64,000 bases of DNA from Pleodorina starrii. Its lineage: Eukaryota > Chlorophyta > Chlorophyceae > Chlamydomonadales > Volvocaceae. The stretch is from the NCBI GenBank assembly GCA_030267565.1, contig BRXU01000029.1:851001-915000 (forward strand), given 5' to 3'. Position numbers and translations under genes: made by a program. Positions 44,801 to 55,868 of this stretch are shown here, one piece after another (within the stretch, counting starts at the first letter, position 1; each line of letters opens with the position of its first letter). Below the pieces are notes generated by a model. The model was not told the DNA's origin. It saw nothing but the letters and a program-made list of their open reading frames with translations, and made no database searches.

Positions 44801-47281
44801 ACATACATACCTTGTAAACGCCGTACACGTCAAGCAGCGAGTCTGCGCAAAATAATTAATGATTGGCGCGCGGGGGGCGGGCGGCGGGGTCGAAAGCAAG
44901 CAAGCACGCAGGAGTTCGAGCGGGACGGTTACATACGTGCAGCAGGAGGCAAGTAAGGCCATCCAGGAAAGGCAGGTTGAGACATGGACGTGAAGCCTTG
45001 GAAAACAAAGCCATCCACAGGCTTCGGTGGCGAGGCAATCGACGGGCAGCAGGCGGAAAACCATGCCATAAAATCCCGCCAGGAGACGCAGGATATATGT
45101 ATGTATATATGCACGCAGCGCATCCAGTCACGCGCCAGCCACACATCTGCCACCTGCCACATACACATCTCGCACTCGCGCTGGCAGTAGTCGCGCTCAC
45201 CCAGTCGCGAGTAGAGTTGGTTGAGGAACTGCATGACGAAGGCGGGTGGCACCGAGTGGCACATCTCCGTGAAACCCACAATGTCGGCGAACAGGATCGT
45301 CACCTGCATACATATATGTGAGTGTGTGCTTGTTTGTGTTTGGGGAGGGACGAATCGAACGAGTTGAAGCAATCGAACCAAGCCAGCGCATGTCAGATAG
45401 AGAGGTAGGTAGGTCAGGCAGTTGGGCCGCAAATGAACCGCGAGGATCTGTATATCGTCACCCGCTGGTGTATGTGTATGTATGTGTGCATGGCCGGCAG
45501 GGCGCGCGAGGGAGGCGCGCGGCGGGATGCATGTGAGCAGCGCTGCAACAACGGCCGGCAGCAGCAGGTAGGCAAGCAGTGACTGGAGTCTGCTGCACAG
45601 TCTAGGGAGGGCCGGCACGCATGCACGCACCCATCCACACGTACCCACACACACACGCACGCACCCCCCCCCCCACACACACACATACACACACGCATAC
45701 ACACACGCACCATGGGGTGGTACGTGGCCAGGGAGGAGCAATCCGTGGCCAGCGGCAGCTGCATGATGTTGCCGTACACGTTGGCGCCGTGCAGATCGCC
45801 CGCCGTACGATGTCCACCCCCGCCGTGATGCCCACTCTCACTGCTGCTGCCAACGCCGATTGCTCTTCTCGCTCCGCCGCCGATGACCTGATGGCCGTCG
45901 GAGGCGGCGGAGCCGCCGCCGCCGCCGCCGTGGCCGCCGCCGCGGCGGGAGTGACTCGCCGCTGCGACCTCCAGCACATGCCTGCACCCACAACCGTACA
46001 AACGGCGCATGTCGTACCCGCCGTACAGTCAACACCTCAAGCTCTAAGCTAGGCCGCCGCCGCGTGTGTGTGTGGCTGGGGAGCAGAGCTCAACAGCAGG
46101 CCAAATCCCAATGGGTCCAATCCCGAAGTCCGGCGGCGATAGATCCCCATTTGGAAACCCCCACCTGCTGGCAAACTCACCTGACCAATAAACCCTAAAA
46201 CTAACCCTAAAACTTACCCTGGCAAACTCAGACACACGCACGGCAAGCCCACCTACCTGCATAACACCTCGATGCAAAAGCACCCACTCATCACTCATTC
46301 ACCCACTCATCACCCATTCACCCACCCACCTACCCACCCACCCACCCACTCACCCACCCACTCACCCACTCATCACTCACCGGGGGAAGATGGACTCCAG
46401 CAGCCTGTGTTCCGTCTCCAGAACCTCCGCAATCAGCCGCTCAGTGCGGACCCGGGCAGTCACATCCAGCTGTAGCACCAGCAGCGCAGATCGGCCGCTG
46501 ACGGGGTCCCTCATGCCGCTCGCCGTCACCTCGTGCCAGCAACACTCCAGGGAGGGGGAGCGGCCGTCATCGCCGCCGCCGCCGGCGTCGTCGTGGCGGG
46601 CGCTGGCGGCGGCGGCGCCGCGACCAGTGGTGGTTGCGATGGTGGTGGTGGCGGTGGCGGTGGTTGTACGGCTCTGGTCAACATGAGCACGTGCTGGCGT
46701 TACGAACGCTCCTGTCGAGGGCTGAGGCGTCGCCCTGTCGACGGCCTCCATGGCGGTGTACGGCAGCCGGTTTTGTTGAGCCGCCGGCGACTGCGGCGGG
46801 GTAGCGGCGCGGGCTGCTGCTGGTTGGTGTCTCTGCATCGGCCGTGGCGGCAGCAGCAACCCTCCCGACGCCGCCACCGACGTCGCCGCTGGAGCCGCCG
46901 TCAGCCCGCCACCCAGCGTGGGCTCAATGTACGACATCGGGAGGCCGCCTGACGCCAGCATCAGGCTTGACCCGAAATCCTGAATGCTTGCGCTGACACC
47001 GCCGCTTCCCGCAAGCGCTACCCCGGCGGCCGCTGCTGACTTGTCAACGCCGACGCCGCCGCTTGGCAGTTGATGCAGCTGGCTTGCCGGGCGCAGCGAA
47101 TCCGGCGGCGGCGGCGGCGGCGCCGCCGCCGTCGCCGCATTCGCCGACGCGGAAAGCGCCAGGAGGAGGGACCCCGACGTCATGGACGCCGGCGCCGCCA
47201 ACAAGGCTTCCAGTAACGACGAGGCCTCGTCGGGGAAAGTGGCCGCCGCCGCGCTCGCGACGGGTCCCTCCGCCGGAACTG

Positions 47282-47313
<32 letters not shown>

Positions 47314-47520
47314 AAAGAAGGCGGCGCCGCCAACAGACGCTCATCACCGCAGCGTCGAGCACTGGCAACGTTGTCGCTGGCGGCGGCGGCGCCGCCGCCG
47401 CCGATCAAGGTGGACGACAGCGGCACCGGCGGCAAGACGCAGTCCACAGACGCCCGGCGGGGCCGCCGTACATCGTCCGATTGCGCGAGGGGGCCGCCCG
47501 ACTGCTGCTGATGCTGCTGC

Positions 47521-47562
<42 letters not shown>

Positions 47563-49211
47563 CCGGCATCGTGTCGTCCCGCCGCCGCCGCCGCCGCCGC
47601 TGCAGTGCCTTCCGGAACCACCGCGTTTGCCGCACCGACGTCCACGACGACGGAGGCTGCTGGTGCCCTCCGCCGGTTTGGCGGCGCCTGGTGAGGGTTG
47701 AAATTCACGCAGGACTTGGCGCGCTCGGTCACGTGGACGGTTCCGGAGCTGCGACCGCCGCCGCCGGCGGTGGAGGAGGAGGAGGCCGCCGCCGTCGCCA
47801 CCAGCATCAGGAACCGCGCCGTCGGCGCCCGGTACGCGCCGCGCGGCAGGCGCCGGCTTGCGGAGAGGCTCTCCGCCGGCGGCGGCGCCGGCGCCGGCGG
47901 CGCCGCCGCCGCCGCCGTCGCCGGCGAAGCCTCAGTCAATGCAATCAAATCTTGGGCGGAACAAGCTCCAGGGAGGCCCGTGGTTGCGGCGGCGGCGGCG
48001 GCGGCGGGGGCGATGTTGTTGGGGGCGGATGACGGCAATGACGCGGCGAGACCGCCGCCGAGACCGCCGCCGTCGGCGCCGGCGCCGGCGCCGGCGCGCA
48101 CCTCCATTGAACCTCTGTGGCAGCTACCGACACGTGCCGCCGCCACCGCCGCCGCCGCCGCGCCGCTGTCACACGGCCGGAACGACGCCGACGCCGACGC
48201 CAACGCCAGCGCCGACGCCGATACCAAAGAGTACGGCTCGGGCAGCATGCCGGTGCCCGTAGCCGTCGTAGCCGAGGCGATGAAGCTGCCGGCCCGCATC
48301 CCGGACGTCGAACCGAGGAACCTGGGCCCGGGCCCCAAATCTTGCGACACCGCCGATCTGTGTTCCATCCATCTCATTGTCTCGAGTACGCCCCAAGTGC
48401 TGGTGCGGAGAGAATCCGCGTCGTTTTCGGGTGAGCGACACGACTGCAGATAGTGACGGCTCGACGGGCCAAAGGTAATGCGGCGTGCGCCGGAGGCGAT
48501 GGAGGCGGACTGCGAATGAGAACGTTGCTTGATGGGGATGGCGGCGGAGGCGCCGGCGGCGCCGGCGGCGCCGGCGGCAGCGCCGGCGGCGGCGGCAGCG
48601 CCGGCGGCGGCGGCGGAAACCATGCCGGCAATCCGCCGCTTCCTCGGGAGACCCGCGTCTGTGCTGGCCGCCGGGCCGCTGTGTATGGTAGCGACGCTCG
48701 CCGGAGCTAGCACCCCGACGTTAGGCTGGCCGCCCGAGGCGGGGGACCGGAGCGACGTCATGGACAGGAGCATTTCGCTGGCGCTGCGTTCGAGGTGCTC
48801 GTTGTGGCCGACGCTGCGGCTGCCCGCCACCGCCGCCGCCGCCGCCGCCGCCTTGGCGGCGGCATCTGTGTCGTACAGTGGTGCGCCGCCGCCGGCACGG
48901 ACGCCTGCTGCCGCCAGCGGCTGCTGCGGCGCGCTGCGGTTATAGCTCTCGATGGACAGCGAGAATCGCAGCCTTCGGGTTCCGGGGGCACCCGACTGAG
49001 CTGTGGAGTGGCTTGAAGAGGCGATTTGGGACGACCCATGGGTCATGCCACCGCCGCCGCCGCCGCCGCCACCAGCGCTTTTGCCCGATCTGCCCTGTTC
49101 TTCCCCACGCTGGGGCCCGGGTTGCAGCCAAGGCCAGCGGATGCGACTTCGCAACGACGACGAATTAGCAGAAGGGGCGCCCGCCGCCGCGAAATCCGCT
49201 GAGCCAGCTCC

Positions 49212-49243
<32 letters not shown>

Positions 49244-52200
49244 CGGTTGTCACGCCGCTTGTGAGGACGTCTCGGGCGTGTGAGGAGATTTGTTGCAGCA
49301 TTGGTGGAATCATACCGCCGCCGACGCCGCCGGACGGGTTGTTGTGCCGGAGGCGACCGTGACCGTGGCCGCCGCCGCCGCCCGAGTCAGTGGTGTCGTA
49401 CGCAGTACGGCGGCGGACAGCCTGGCGGGGGCGACGGTACATGCGGGGGCGGGCCGGGGCGCGAAACGGGCGGCAGTACACAAAACAGGCATGCGTCAGA
49501 TGCCAGCATACAGATGCAATCAGATGCCAGCAGACAGAAAGAGTGATGGAAAATACGAGTAAGCGGATGTAAGAGCCAAAGAGGAGACGGTGACTGCTGC
49601 CGTCAACGTGCCGTCAGCGTGACGTGCGTGCCATGTCCAGCGGTCTGCGTGTGACCAACACCTGCCGTACAGCTGTGGCGCTGCCCTCGCCCGCCCGCCA
49701 CGCACCACACACCAGCCCAGTTTGCATCCCCCGGGCACCCCGGGCGCCACACCGGCACGCTGCGGTGCCGTGCATGCCCCAGCACACAGCGGCACGCTGC
49801 CGTACCTGTACGACATTCGTACTGGCGCCGTACACCGTCTCCTCGGAAAGCCCCAGTGCAGAGCTCGCCGTGTCTTGGGACGCGCATCCCCCGGCCTCGT
49901 CATCCGGATCGTCCGATTGCTGCAAGCAAACCGCTGGCAGCTCGTCCATGCTTTTCTTGCAGGTGTTGGTGGTACCGGCGTCAGTGGCGGCGGCGGGGGC
50001 TGCCGCGTCCTTGTGCATTCCGGATTCAGTGAGCCACGGGTCATGCTGCGACCTGACACCCGAGGAAAGCTCCGGTGGCACGGGTATGATGCCCCGCCAG
50101 ACCTGCCCCGCCGCCACCTAGGGACAACAGAGGAGAGAGACGTGTGTCAGGGGAAAAAGTAGGTCGTACAGCACGTACGGCACGCAGTGAACCTAGCTAG
50201 GCATCTACGGACTGTCGCGTGTGTCGTCCGGGCCGTCATGCGAAGCGTAGTTGGACGTTCGCTGTGGATTTAGACTCTGATGTTTTATGTTTGATGGCTC
50301 TCATTCATGTTGTGAAACGCACTAGCTGCCGCCATTGCGGCTCTGGATGAAGTTTAGTCCTCCATGTACGGTGCCGTACAAGACGCCGTATACTGATTAC
50401 ATGCAAAGCCTGTCGTACCTGGTTCAGCAGTTCCTGGAGGTGCCCCGCAGGTGCCATAGTAAACAGATCCTGCAGTACACCGCCGACCTGCGGCACGGCG
50501 CTCTCCTCGCGCTGGCGCCCTCGAGCGGCGGCGGCGGCGGCGCCGCCGCCGCCGTCGCCACCTCCACCTCGACTCCCGTCGTAAACGCCTTGTTGGACGA
50601 AACCATCCAGAGGTTCAATGAGCTGTGGCTCGTACGACAAAGGTACGGCAAAGGAACTTGCCCCGCCGGGCGTTCGGCCGCTTGCAGACAGATGAATCGA
50701 CAGAGAGGGTATTGACGCAGTGGCTGGCAGTGCTGAACGCGCGTCCATGGGGATCGCCGCCATCGCGGGCCCCGCCGCGGACCCTGCATTGGCGTCTGAA
50801 TCAGCTGCCGCCGCATTGGCCGCCGCCACCGCTGAGTACCTCAGCCCCAGGAATCCGACCGACGCCGCATTCTGAAACAACACCTCACTGCCATCCCCGG
50901 TAAGCATCGTCACAATGCCCGGCAGCGCCGACAGTACGGCATAACCCCGCTGCATCGGCGCCATAAGGCCCGGCGGCGCCGGCGGCGCCGCCGTCGGCGG
51001 CGACCGATATCGCAGCACCAAACCCACGAGCACTTGGCCAGTGGCGGCCGCCGGTCGGTTGGAGTGCCCCGCCGCTACCGCCGCCGCCGCCGCCGCTGCT
51101 GGCGTCGGCCTCGGCGCCGGCGGCGGCATCTGCACCAGTAACGCCTGCATTGAGAGCATGAGCGTTAGGTCGGCGGGCTCCGAAGGAGCCGAATGCAGCT
51201 CCCCGAGGTGGTACTGGTGACGAGGATGGTTTGCCACCAGGACACTTCTGGTGCCGTAAACACCGTTGCCATCGGCACCACTGTCGCCGCTGCTGTCAAT
51301 GCCAGCCGCCAAGTCTCGCAGCCCCGGCCGCGGTGCGAGCGGAGGCGCTGGCGGCGGCAACGGCGGTTGCGGCAGCGGCTGGCACCGACCCGCGGGTCGT
51401 TCTCCGCCCCGTAGCTGCAGCAGCGACAATAGTGCGGCCTGGCAGCAGTTGCGCAGGGCCGCTGCCAGCTGCGGCTCCGAAACCACGAGCTCTGCCAGCA
51501 GGGCCTGGTAGTCCGCGGGTGCCGTACAGTCAAAGAGGCCTTGCGCGGCCGGGTTGAGGTGCTGTGCCGACAGCCTGTGGAGAGCATAGGTGACAGGAAG
51601 AGGAGATGGCGGAAAGTGAGAGCGAGTGAGGAGAGAAACAAGGAAGTAGAGAACGGGGGCGGGGTCGGGGGGATGGCTTGCTGTAAGGAAGGCGGCCACA
51701 CACACACGTGCGCCGCATTTGAATGGTCCCATACAACACTTCACGCTGGTGGTGGCTGTCTCTCCTCTGGCCCCGCGGTACCTACCGTGCGCCTCCGACG
51801 CCGCCGTACGTCTTCTTGAGAAACAGCAGCTGCTGCTGCTCCCGCTGCGGCTGCCCTACATGGTCGTGGCCGGATATGCCGACGACGGAGCCTGGCATCT
51901 CGCCCCATTCCGTTGCGCCGACAATGGGCTCTGCCAAGGGCGCCACGAACGTCAAATTCAAGTCGATGCCCTCGGCGGGGCTCTGCCGGTGCGAGCTGCC
52001 GGGAGCCCCTGCTGGGTTGGTTGGTTTCAACACTAGCAGGATCGCCGCCTCTTCGCAAGCGTCAAGAGAATTGACGATGGCATGATAACCATGCACTGCA
52101 GTGTTCTCAAGAACACAAGCGTGGAGGCGGGTCGTGAGTTATGAGTTTCCGCCTCGTAATGGGCAGTAACAGCCGGGGGTCGTTAGCCCCCGAGAGTAAC

Positions 52201-52499
52201 AAACATACTAACCTGGAGTTGCTTCCAGATTACCGAATTGAAAATCGTGTCCATTGGAGGCATTGATAGGGAATACGGGAGGAACCTTACGCGGCGCATC
52301 TTTCGTAATGCGCAGACAGGTGTCAGTCCGTGGCTTCACGCCTTCTGTTGAAACACGAGGTTGATGCAATTCCAATTGTTTCGGTGATACAACCAAGTCT
52401 CCATCCGCCACCGACGCTACCCGGCCGAAACAACACAGCATCCCCTTCTCGAGTTGTGGGCAGACGTACGCCCTTGCGCCCGGCGCCGGCACCTTGCAG
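41819..52499 (-). CDS. PAS-domain guanylyl cyclase (class III), 5' end not located
   Basis: Exons are 52499-52213 (tentative), 52095-51786, 51574-50419, 50117-49806, 49421-46381, 45981-45711, 45303-45201, 44842-44811, 44352-44337 (16-nt microexon), 43845-43730, 43444-43402, 43051-42951, 42646-42515 and 42313-41819 (TAG). Phases agree throughout, giving about 2,137 codons. PAS begins at [20 protein letters not shown] and resumes at [14 protein letters not shown]...LQLDVTARV after about 1,040 residues of poly-Ala/Gly/Gln sequence. The catalytic domain follows: FPRHVLE, metal-binding Asp in [31 protein letters not shown] and NTASRMEST. Glu (VETIGD) and Cys (RFCLFGD) are the guanine-selecting residues; adenylyl cyclases have Lys and Asp. 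The product is cGMP. No membrane segment is visible, so sensor or TM exons may lie upstream, beyond the recombinase element. The C-terminal 150 residues are Gly/Ser-rich. Confidence 0.88.
42654..42790. repeat. (GGCA/GGCG)n minisatellite in a cyclase intron
   Basis: Tandem GGCAGGCAGGCGGGCG-type tetranucleotides, about 135 bp, directly next to the acceptor of the exon at 42646. Confidence 0.95.
44652..44674. repeat. Telomere-like CCCTAAAA motif in a cyclase intron
   Basis: AAAACCCTAAAACCCTAGAA matches the Chlamydomonas-type telomere unit (TTTTAGGG) for about two units. Confidence 0.7.
45640..45710. repeat. (CA)n microsatellite beside a cyclase exon donor
   Basis: ACACACGCACGC, a C-run, then CACACA to the donor at 45710. 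Confidence 0.9.
46187..46222. repeat. Telomere-like CCCTAAAA motifs in a cyclase intron
   Basis: Three ACCCT(AAAA) units spaced by CT dinucleotides (AAACCCTAAAACTAACCCT and on). Confidence 0.7.
46272..46378. repeat. (CACC CACT CATC)n repeat at the donor of the 3-kb cyclase exon
   Basis: About 105 bp of CACCCACT/CATCACTC-type repeats abutting the splice donor at 46380. Confidence 0.9.
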
Positions 52500-53008
52500 C
52501 TAGAGAAGAACTCCTAAGGCTTCGCAACAATATACTTCAACGCACAGTATTTGTTTCCGGAATACTTTTCTTATTTTAGAGGTAGCCACGCGAACGCTAA
52601 AATTGGGTTTGAAGGAGCGCAGAGCCGGCGCAGACTGTTCTCAGATTAGTAGTTGGGTTGGTTGCTCAGGTGAACCAGTTTGGGAGGGTCGTCCGTACTG
52701 CGGCTGGTTCCGGAGCGGTGGTTTCTGCAGGCGACAGACGGTTTGCCGGTAGAGCAGCGCGGTGCCTTCCTCTGCTGCTGCCGCGCTGTTGAGGTATTAG
52801 CTGGAACTTGATACGAGCAGGCGGGCCTTAAGTTGGCGCCTAGGGAGGCAGTTCGGGGGGTGCGTTTATCGACCCCAGTCGGCTCTGTTCGTTTGCTTTT
52901 ATTTTTGAATTCAGAGCTTTGATTCAGCCTCTGCCATGCATCCGCCTTCGGGGCTCCCGCAAACCGTCAAGGATTGCAACCGCGAATTGATTTAAACCGG
53001 GACGGGCA

Positions 53009-53590
53009 GCGGCTCTGTCTAAGAAGCAGTCCGACTTTTTGCAGCAGTACATTGAGCTGGGCGAGGTTGCAAAGGATATCGCTGAGGCAGCTAGGGGGTA
53101 GTTGAGGAGGCCGGCAGCGGGAACCCGTCCCGAACAGCTGGCCAGGTTCAGCAGCAAGCTGCAGGAGATTCAGGAAGATTACCAGAAGGGGCTGGTGGCT
53201 GCGGACACGGCCTTCCCAGACGCTCAAAAGTGGCAGCAGCAATCGCGTCGCCGGGCGGAAGTGGAGGCGCAGCGCCTCGCGTTTGATCGCAGTGGCAGCA
53301 GAAGAGGTGGATAATATTGCAGACAGCGATGAGGAGGCGCACGATGGCGACAGCGACGGCGAGCAAGGTAAGGTGTTGCCTGGCACGGCCGGTGCGTGTT
53401 TTACCAAACGGGGAGGAACAGGGGCTTCCGGGTCGCAGCGCGGCATGCGAAGTCCACCTGCGCAGGCGCCGGCAGCGGCAACAGAGGCAGGAAAGACAAC
53501 AGCAGCTGTCCGCCAGCGCCGGGTGCGCTTTCAGTGCGGGGCCGAGACGGAGACGGACGTGGAGAAGCTTGTGGACGCTGGCGGCCTAGA
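53009..53590 (+). pseudogene. Coiled-coil ORF remnant of the recombinase element
   Basis: The reading from 53009 (ALSKKQSDFLQQYIELGEVA) meets TAG at 53099-53101 and continues in frame with TRPEQLARFSSKLQEIQEDY and further Gln/Glu/Arg heptad-like sequence to about 53310. A Ser/Asp/Glu-rich stretch follows in another frame (DNIADSDEEAHDGDSDGE). Gag-like or ORF1-like by character only. No family is recognised. Confidence 0.45.
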
Positions 53591-54034
53591 GGCCCTGCAC
53601 AACCAGGGTGGCCGGGGTCACGCGCCACCGTACCCCCCGCTCCAGGTGGCAGCAGCCGGTAGGGCCAGCGACGGCGTTTGGTGCCATCCGTGTCGCCAAC
53701 ACACAGCCAGGACCGCAGCCCTCGTCAGCCCCCAGCTACGTCGGCTTCCCCAAGCCCTTGCCCTACCCCGGCAGATCAGGCGGCCACCTGCCGCCGGCCT
53801 TGGGTTTGGGTCCGTTGCTCGGAGCGGTGCACGATAGCATGGAGTCGGGCAAGTTGTTGTCGCAGCTTCCGCTCAGAGTCACATCACCGGGTGAGAGAGA
53901 CCCGAGCCGTTGGGTGTCTGGGGCAGCCGTCAGGCACGCCATGTACCACCATCCCTGGCTCCGTCCGCCGTGGGCGGGGCCCAGGAGGGCCTTTGCTTCC
54001 TCTTGCGCTGTGGGTTTGGGGCGCCCCTCCTCGG

Positions 54035-54475
54035 GGTAGTGAACTTAGAGGCGCGCTTCTTCGGCGTGTGAGCTTAGAGGAGCGCTTTCTCCGCGCGTAA
54101 AGAATAGAGGCGCGCCTCCTCGGCGTGTGAGCTCAGAGGCGTCCCTCCTCGGGGTAGTGAACCTAGAGGCGCGCCTCCTCGGCGTGTGAGCTCAGAGGCG
54201 TCCCTCCTCGGGGTAGTGAACTTAGAGGCGCGCCTCCTCGGCGTGTGAGCTCAGAGGCGTCCCTCCTCGGGGTAGCGAACTTAGAGGCGCGCCTCCTCGG
54301 CGTGTGAGCTCAGAGGCGTCCCTCCTCGGGGTAGCGAACTTAGAGGCGCGCCTCCTCGGCGTGTGAGCTTAGAGGCGCGCTTCCTCGGCGTGTGAGCTTA
54401 GAGGCGCGCTTCCTCGGCGTGTGAGCTTAGAGGCGCGCTTTCTCCGCGCGTTAGAAAATAGAGGCGGGCTCCCTT
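54035..54475. repeat. Palindromic VNTR (GAGGCGCGCCTC)
   Basis: 59-bp dimeric units (starts near 54034, 54153, 54212, 54271, 54330) alternate AGAGGCGCGCCTCCTCGGCG and AGAGGCGTCCCTCCTCGGGG half-units. Each first half-unit holds the 12-bp palindrome GAGGCGCGCCTC. The last units shorten to about 29 bp. Confidence 0.95.
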
Positions 54476-54669
54476 GGCGTACGGTAGCCAGTCTGGACTT
54501 GGTGAGGGGGGAGTTTGTGGGGCAGGATGGAGCCGTCATCTTTACGGTCGCGAGCGGTCAGGGCTTCGGCGCGGCGTGGGGGCCAGCCGAGATCCAAGGC
54601 GTGTGGACCCGAGGGAGCAGCGGGTTCCCTGCTGGTTCCCCGTGGGCAGCGCCTGAGGTTTGCTTTGGC

Positions 54670-55868
54670 GGCGAGGACTGCTGTGTGGTGTGCGACCGGA
54701 CTTGCGTTGGAGCGGACTTGCTTTGTGAGACCTGCCCGGGGGCTGCCCACAGGGCCTGTCTCGGGCTGCCGACCGCCTCCTACGCGGGCGGCTGGTATCG
54801 CTGCGCGGAGTGTGCGCTGGGGGGGGGGCTGGGATCGGCGCGGCCGAGGAAGGCGTCAGCCCCGTATTGGCGGAGCTCACGGCGGCGTGGGTGCAGCTGG
54901 TCGGCAGCGAAGTGGGTCGGGGCTCGGCGGCGACGTACGAGGCCGCAAGGAGGCGTTTCGCTCGGTTCGTGGTGGAGGTGGCGAAGGGGTCGGCGGAGCA
55001 GGCGTTCCCACGCACTAAGGGGGCCGACCTCAACGTGCAGCTGGTGTGTGTCTGTTCATCACGTGGGCAGCTCGGAATTACGCGCCGGGCACCGTGACGG
55101 GGGCCATCAGCGCCCTCGCCGATTGGCAGCGGTCGCGCGGGGCCCTGGTGGAGGGCCTGGTGAGCCGGAACCCACTCGTCAAGCGCTGTTGCGTCAGCCG
55201 CTGCGAGGGCACGGGGCGGCAGCCCCTTGTCGCAAGGCCCCTTGGCCAGTGGAGGTTGTGCGTCTGCTGGTGGGCTGGCTTAGGGCGCGGGGGAATCAGG
55301 AACCGGCTCGAGTACCAGAGTGCACGCAGGCGGCATGCTGGGTGGTCGTGGGTTTCTTCGGCATGCTGAGGCGCAGCGAGCTGGCGGGTCTCACGCTGAC
55401 GACGTGAGGGTGCTTGAGAGCGGGGATGCGGAGCTGTCCATCCGGAAAGGAAAGACGGACCAGCGGGGTGTGGGGGCAGTGGTGTACCTCGCGGGCATGA
55501 CGAGCAGTGGCGTTCCAGTGGGGCGCATCGTGGAGCGGCACCTGAGTCTGGCGAAGGAGCAGGGGGCGACGAACGGGCAGCCGCTCTTCACCCCGGGGGC
55601 GAGGCGGGGTCGCGGAGTGGGCATGGGGAAGGGCAAGATCTCTGTGGAGCTGCGCGTGCTGCTCAAGGGGCTCCAGGCGGACGTGCCGGGCGTGGCAGTG
55701 GACCTGCGGCGCGTCGCCTCCCACAGCCTCCGGAGGGGCGGGACCACGGCGGCCGCCAACGCCGGGGTCGAGGAGATCAAGGAGCACGGGCGGTGGCGCT
55801 CGAGCGCGGTACTAGTGTACGTGCAGCGGGCGGTGGCAGTTAAGCGGACTGTCGTGGCGCGCATGTGA
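54670..55868 (+). pseudogene. PHD finger-tyrosine recombinase, frameshifted
   Basis: The PHD-type zinc finger (about 54676-54810) reads C-x2-C, C-x2-C, H-x2-C and C-x2-C (CVVCDRTC, LLCETCPGAAHRAC, WYRCAEC). It is followed by a core-binding region (TYEAARRRFARFVVE, AARNYAPGTVTGAISALADW). The catalytic region has Arg in FFGMLRRSELAGL (about 55355-55390), H-x2-R in SHSLRRGG (about 55722) and His...Tyr in EHGRWRSSAVLVYV (about 55783-55823). The reading moves frame 1, 0, 2, 1, 0 near 54830, 55045, 55235 and 55400, partly at G-runs. It ends at TGA 55866-55868. The catalytic residues are all still legible, so decay is recent or some shifts are sequence errors. Confidence 0.75.

Larger units (their letters stand above)
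52600..55868 (+). mobile_element. Decayed tyrosine-recombinase element with PHD finger
   Basis: A plus-strand block between the cyclase 5' exons and 55.9 kb. It has a coiled-coil ORF remnant (53009-53590), a palindromic VNTR (54035-54475), a PHD finger and a tyrosine recombinase in several frames. No reverse transcriptase was found, so it is either a Crypton-like DNA element or a DIRS/Ngaro-type element that lost its RT. Termini were not determined. Confidence 0.65.

Noticed and set aside
46187..46222. A chromosome end or internal telomere
   Set aside because: Only a few imperfect units within an intron, with coding exons on both sides.
47063..48453. Plus-strand Arg/Ala-rich open frames over the 3-kb cyclase exon
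   Set aside because: They are antisense shadows of GCC/CGG-rich low-complexity codons. The minus strand alone shows conserved PAS and cyclase motifs and matching splice phases.
46377..49481. The 1,034-codon frame as an independent gene
   Set aside because: Its ends are splice sites in phase with flanking exons, and its last 50 residues are the PAS C-terminal motif leading into the cyclase.
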